Positions 16,510 to 20,638 of a DNA stretch of 20,638 nt are shown piece by piece. Under the pieces are notes generated by a model that did no database searches, had not been told where the DNA came from, and saw only the letters and a list, made by a program, of their open reading frames with translations. Source of the DNA: Chromera velia. Lineage: Eukaryota; Sar; Chromeraceae. The stretch's first letter is position 1; each line of letters begins with the position of its first letter. The translations under genes were made by a program, and so were the position numbers. The stretch covers positions 1 to 20,638 of the forward strand of contig JAHBMJ010002277.1 of the NCBI GenBank assembly GCA_018398765.1, in the 5' to 3' direction.

Positions 16510-19500
16510 GTCCGACGGTCAGATAAATGGTGCAACATGCAGTCTGTTCATGGCAGCACGAGAGCACAAAGTCAAATATGCTGCATTGCACTGGCGTTAG
16601 GGTTGCGGAAACATCAAAACAATCCCCTGAATCGCCTCTTCCATGTTTCTTTTCCATTTCCCCCTCTGTCGCTTTTCTGACTTCTCCACGCTGCGACACT
16701 CCTTCCAGCCTCATACTACCTCAATTTCTCTGCCGTTCCTTTCTACTCTTCCGCCCGGCCTCCTTCCTTAATTCTGACGAATCGATTTGGACAGCCCTGC
16801 AGCTCCAATTTCCCATTCTGCTCTCCCTGCAGGGTCAGGAAGCTCCGCCTCCAGCGGCTCGAGCATCCAAGAAGCGCCGTGAATATCTCCAAGTGGATCC
16901 GAAGCTCAAGGTGGAGACGTGGAGAGTCCGCAGCAAACCCGATACAAGCGCTCAGCAGGTGCGCAAATCCAAAATCAAAATGAACAGAAGTACAGAAAGG
17001 GGGGGGCTTCATTGACATAGACACTCACCAATCGATAGACTCAGGACCAGAAAAATAATCAGAGGCATACGGGAAGTGACGAGGAAACAATCCAACGAAC
17101 ATATCCAAAAATTGTCCTCTGTGCGTTTCATCTCCAACCAATTCAACTTCTAGCTCCTTAAATCTCAGACCCCGATTTGCTGTACGTCTGTAACACTTCA
17201 TCTCCATCCGACAGTCTGTCTTCCCCTTCCATCAGTTTCTCCCCTGCTTCCTTCCCTGTTCTCTCCAGGTAGGTCTGGTGAATGCTGGCGATGTGTTGGA
17301 GGTCCTGGAGAAGAAGGGGGACTGGATTCGCCACCACGCCGGTGAGGAGCATCAGTGCCAAGAGGGTCCATGCAAGACTGGTGGTTGCAACCGTAAATAT
17401 ACGGTCATGCTCGCACTCCCCGCTTTGCTTGTAAGTGGCCGATGCCAAAGGATAGTTGAGGAGTTCATTACTCTCACATAAGACGCCTTTCTCTGCTTCT
17501 TGCGTAGAGAAAAGCCTTTTTTAAAAAAATGTCCCCGCCTCTTTCCCTCGGCCTTTCCGCTTCCTGCTATCTAACAGGTTGGTCGATCATTAAGGCAGGT
17601 GGAGTGACTGCGCTGATCCGGCTGTCCCCCCCTTCTCTAGAGGAAAAGGAGGAGATGGAGAAGGCGGCAGCAGAGGCAGAGGCACAACAGCAGAAGGAGG
17701 AGGAGGAGAAGAGAAAACAAGAGGAGGCGGCTGCGGAGGCTGAGAAAGAAAAGCAGAAGCAGGAACAGGAGACACGAGAGGTCGGCACACTCCCTTGTCT
17801 TGCAGATCCGCCCCTTGCATTGATATGTTCTTCTTTCATTTCTTTGCTTCTAGACTCCTCTTACCTGTCTCTGACGGGATCGGGGCCTCCATATGGATGG
17901 TCAGACACTACTCAGTGAGCAAGTTTGAGGTATTGATTGCGAGAGGGACGCCGGAGGAACGAAATGGCATGATGCAGTGCGTTGTTACCCGTACAAGCCG
18001 AATCGTTCTTGTGCAAGGCCTTCACCGTGAAAGAGAAGAAGGGAACACCTCTCTTTCGGATCTGATAGAGCTGAACTTTTCGATTGCAGGCAGAAGAGCG
18101 CGAGAGGAAGAAGAAGGAAGAGGAGGAGAGGAAAAAGGTGAGTGGTGTCAGCGTTGGTTTTTGCAGAACATCGCTTCGTGCCTATCTCATCTTGTCCCAA
18201 CACTTTTCCCAGTTTCCCAACTTCTCTGCGTGGGCCTTTCTTGATGCTTTGATTGATTATTCTTTTTCCATGGCTCGTCCCTTCTGGTTTGGTCCCCGTT
18301 TTTCTTCGCGAACCTTTTCAACAGGATTCAGTCCCCCTTCCGCAGGCTGTTGGCCTGTCTGCTTGCCTCTGTGCCTGCCTGCCTGGCTGTCCGTGTGCAA
18401 GACTCCATTGCAATTTTGAGTTCTTCCTTGCCTTTATGTCCGTGGTGGTGTGGAAAAGCGAAAGGGTCAAAGTGAGGACGCTATTCGATGTAATTGGGAC
18501 TTCTAATGACGTGTCTCTTTTTTCTTGCTTTTCTCAGATGCGCCTGCATTTTGTGCTCCTTTGTGTACGGCTCTTTTCTGTTCATTCAAGGACGGTAGGG
18601 GTGAAGGCTGCATCATGTGTGGACGGCCCGGGTCAGTGTTGCATCAATCAAATGTGTTGACCGATCGGTGCATTCTCGTTCTCCTCTCCATCGATCCTGC
18701 CTGCAGGCTCTAGAGGAGGCAAAGGCGAAATCGAACGGGAACGTGCAGGTCTGTCTGTCTGTCTGTCTCCAAGATTGTCGGGGAATCGAGTGAGGCTCCA
18801 TGGTGTTGTTGGGGTCATTGAAAGAGAAAAGTGAGGATACGTAGTGATAGACAGACAAGCAAAGGTATGCAAGAAAGGAAAACCGATCGACGAATTGATA
18901 GTCTGGTCAGTGACGCAAGTCTAGGGGAGGGGATTGACGAAGAAGCGAAGGGGGAACAGAGAAGGGGTTTCCCCTTTGACTGCCAGGCGGTGTGTGGTAA
19001 ATCCGCGACCGGTTGTGCATCTTCAATCACTTGGGTACGCTCTCTCCCTCGCTCCCCCGGAGATTTTCTGTCCCCCTCAGTTTTTGTCTTCATGATTTCG
19101 CTTGCTTTCTACATCCGCGTACTCGGTAAATTGGAATTATCCTTCTCTTCTTGTCTGTATGAATGTGAATGTGCAGATTCGGTACGAGCACTACAACAAG
19201 ACTTTCCAAATCAAAGAGGGGTCTATGACGGCTGCAGCGATTGACGACGAACTCTGCGTGAGCTTTGTGATGCCCAAATGCAAAATCCACCTCTCAAAGG
19301 CAACCCCTGCAGAGTGGGCACAGGCAATTCAGGAAGAAAGGGTGAGTAAGTGGCGCTTCTCCTGTATTCTTTTTGCCCGGACTCATCTAGACTGAAATCC
19401 GTAAATGGACCTGTAGAGAGACCACAATATTTCTGTCTTTTCTCATCGTGGGGGGGAGTTGAAGGAATAGCGCACTTCAGAGAGGTGGACATCCATTTGT

Positions 19501-20480
19501 GGCTCTGTATCGTGCCATTGGGTTCCTTCGTGTTCTTTTCGGTTCTTTTTTGCTTTACATACACTATCATAAATGCCTGCTTTTTTCCCGCAACAATACT
19601 ATTGATTGATTTGCATACCCCGCCCGTCTGTCTATCTATCTGTCGGTCTCCCTGCCTGTACATGAAGAAAAGAAGGGAGGAGAAGAAACATGCATTTTGT
19701 TTCTCTGCCTGTCTGCCTGTCTGACTGTCTGCCTGTCTCCCTGTCTGCCTTTCCGTCTGTCTGTGTGCAGGCTCTGGAGTACCTGCCCGAGATGCCTGAG
19801 GGAACATTCCATGGCCTTGAGGTCCGTCAAAAAAGATTGAGGAAATCTTCCGACCATGCAGAAATCCCGAGCTTTCCCCTTCATGCACTTGGCTCTCACC
19901 CGCGAAAAAAAAAATACACACAACAGCAGCCCGTTCTACGGAAAATTCGATCAACACGCTTGATCTCCTCCTGCCACCCAGTCACTGAAGAAGGAGACCA
20001 GGAGGACATGCGTTTGTTGCCGCATCACAGATTTGTTCAGATGTCTCCGCGGTCATTTTGAGTTTCGATGGAAGCTTCGAGTTCAATATGAAGCTTTTCG
20101 TGGTATCCTTTCACCGCACTGGTTTTTGTTCGCGTCATGAAAGAGGTCCCTGCGTGGTGGTGTCGAACCGTGGTTGCGTCAAGACGATGCTCAGCCGAAG
20201 AATGGGCGGAGGCTTTCGGGAGAGAAGTCGGAATAACCGCTGTGGACATCAGTGTCTTGGTGTCAAGGTTTCTGTGTCTACTTGTCAATGAATGGACGCA
20301 TTATGATCTTGTGCATCTGTGTGGTATCACGTGACGTCTAAATTGTGAGCCTGTGTGCAGACGGGGCAAGAATACTTCGTGTATGTGGAGGAAGACAAGG
20401 CAGAATCCAAAAAGGCGTTCGAAGAGAACAAAAAGAAATGGCAAAAGGCAAAGGACGAGGAGAAATTGAAGGCAAGTTAG
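15583..20480 (+). CDS. Gene C: tandem SH3-like modules, coiled coil and PH-like segments
   Basis: Exons: 15583-15663, 15947-16019, 16448-16509, 16833-16958, 17269-17341, 17578-17780, 18090-18137, 18707-18748, 19177-19341, 19771-19821, 19982-20102, 20195-20226 and 20361-20471 or 20480. Joined in frame they give 396-398 residues. Order: SH3-like copy 1 (about residues 4-66), SH3-like copy 2 (about 92-155), charged coiled coil (about 158-250), PH-like segment 1 (about 251-305), PH-like segment 2 (about 323-375) and a charged helix. SH3_3-type modules bind peptides or cell-wall ligands in bacteria. In a protist with a coiled coil, a cytoskeletal or membrane-adaptor role is plausible but inferred. 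The start ATGCCACAC is the first Met before the repeat. The end is ambiguous: TAG at 20478, or a GC donor at 20472. Confidence 0.7.
16833..17780 (+). CDS. Gene C exons 4-6: SH3-like copy 2 and start of coiled coil
   Basis: Exon 4 (126 nt) begins with an Ala/Pro/Lys-rich linker and reaches VDPKLKVETWRVRSKPD, ending CAG|GTGCGC. Exon 5 (73 nt) starts after CTCCAG with VGLVNAGDVLEVLEKKGDW and stops in phase 1 at GTGAGG. Exon 6 (203 nt) follows AACAG, reads GWSIIKAGGVTALIRL, then becomes Glu/Ala/Lys/Gln-rich coiled coil up to GAG|GTCGGC. Against copy 1, about 14 of 22, 13 of 24 and 11 of 16 residues are identical in the three exons. Confidence 0.75.
18090..18748 (+). CDS. Gene C exons 7-8: coiled coil
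   Basis: Exon 7 (18090-18137, 48 nt) follows TTGCAG, reads AEERERKKKEEEERKK and ends at a textbook GTGAGT. Exon 8 (18707-18748, 42 nt) follows CTGCAG, reads ALEEAKAKSNGNVQ and ends CAG|GTCTGT at the head of five GTCT repeats. Both are phase 0. The 569-nt intron between them contains no exon that continues the helix. Confidence 0.7.
19177..19821 (+). CDS. Gene C exons 9-10: PH-like segment 1
   Basis: Exon 9 (55 codons) follows GTGCAG and begins IRYEHYNKTFQIKEGSM. It ends with CKIHLSKATPAEWAQAI, then QEER|GTGAGT. The final beta strand followed by an acidic-Trp-x-x-Ala helix is the usual end of a PH domain, though the segment is short for a whole one. Exon 10 (17 codons) follows GTGCAG at the end of a CTGT/CTGC repeat tract, reads ALEYLPEMPEGTFHGLE and ends at GTCCGT. 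Confidence 0.6.
19633..19770. repeat. CTGT/CTGC tetranucleotide tract ahead of gene C exon 10
   Basis: The last part of this intron is built of CTGT, CTGC and CTGA units, interrupted by a purine-rich stretch at 19660-19690. The repeat itself serves as the pyrimidine tract and merges into the GTGTGCAG acceptor. Confidence 0.75.
19982..20480 (+). CDS. Gene C exons 11-13: PH-like segment 2 and charged helix
   Basis: Exon 11 (121 nt) follows CACCCAG. It starts SLKKETRRTCVCCRI and ends with HFEFRWKLRVQYEAFR in phase 1 at GTATCC. Exon 12 (20195-20226, 32 nt) follows GCTCAG, reads AEEWAEAFGRE and ends at GTCGGA. Joined, they give the same strand-then-EWAxA ending as segment 1. Exon 13 follows GTGCAG and reads EYFVYVEEDKAESKKAFEEN before a lysine-rich helix. 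It runs to TAG at 20478-20480, or to AAG|GCAAGT at 20471. Exon 12 is inferred from phase and similarity, and its acceptor could be elsewhere. Confidence 0.5.
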
Positions 20481-20638
20481 ACTTACGCGTTTCTGCACCC
20501 ACTTGTCTCCCTCTTCCTGTAACCCACCCACCCCCATCCTCCAACCCCTCACCCTCTCCCCCTCTGTCTCCCTGATTCCGGTCTCCCCTCCAAAGTGTGT
20601 GTGCGCGTCTCTCTCTTTCTCTCTCTCCCTCTTTCTCT
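20481..20638. other. Pyrimidine-rich right edge of the window
   Basis: C/T-rich sequence ending in (CT)n-like tracts, with a TGTGTGTGCGCG stretch at about 20597-20608. It could be the 3' flank of gene C or, if the GC donor at 20472 is used, an intron running towards a later exon. No reading frame here is convincing. Confidence 0.4.

Noticed and set aside
17854-17929. Extra gene C exon reading VSDGIGASIWMVRHYSVSKFE
   Set aside because: It follows a TTCTAG acceptor, but the required frame does not match phase 0 from exon 6; in the correct phase it hits TGA. Exons 6 and 7 join directly as a continuous coiled coil.
18538-18594. Extra gene C exon after TTTCTCAG, between exons 7 and 8
   Set aside because: Acceptor and phase are possible, but the peptide is hydrophobic and would interrupt an otherwise continuous charged helix.

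Overview
The window looks like nuclear DNA of an intron-rich unicellular eukaryote, most likely an alveolate of the chromerid type. That assignment is inference, resting on gene style and not on a marker gene. Reading frames are short and are joined by GT-AG introns of about 40-670 nt. The introns are full of (CA)n, (GA)n and tetranucleotide tracts. Exons are GC-rich and code for long disordered Ser/Pro/Gly/Glu-rich protein. There is no operon layout, no ribosome binding site logic and no sign of bacterial or phage genes.

Three protein genes can be assembled by hand by matching reading frame, splice sites and intron phase. Gene A (minus strand, coding 1309 to 502) is a small two-exon gene with two FG dipeptides and a C-terminal helical region. 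It faintly resembles the Nup58/45 family of the nuclear pore Nup62 complex. Positions 1310-3301 hold no supported gene. They are AT-richer and contain a foldable GC-rich island (1900-1975), a 13-bp direct repeat and a pair of GCATGC motifs. Gene B (minus strand, 14820 to 3302) fills most of the window. About 18 exons join into one uninterrupted frame of 2058 residues: a disordered N-terminus, one compact region, a long helical or coiled-coil centre and a 623-residue disordered tail. I do not recognise its family.

Gene C (plus strand, from 15583 to the right part of the window) is divergent from gene B, with about 760 bp between the two start codons. It encodes two tandem SH3-like (bacterial-SH3 / SH3_3 type) modules, a highly charged coiled coil, two segments ending like PH domains, and a further charged helix. 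The two SH3 modules are split by introns at the same positions and phases, and their middle exons have the same length (73 nt). They therefore arose by duplication of a three-exon block. The gene either ends at a TAG at 20478-20480 or continues out of the window through a GC-AG intron.

The most unusual feature is the splice signals. About half of the inferred donors have C at intron position +3 (GTCCGT, GTCAGT, GTCGGA and so on), and most acceptors read GCAG. Several donors sit at the edge of tandem repeats whose every unit recreates the donor hexamer. The most striking is a (GTCA)7 tract running into 23 units of a 10-bp minisatellite. All gene models are by eye; transcript data would settle them.
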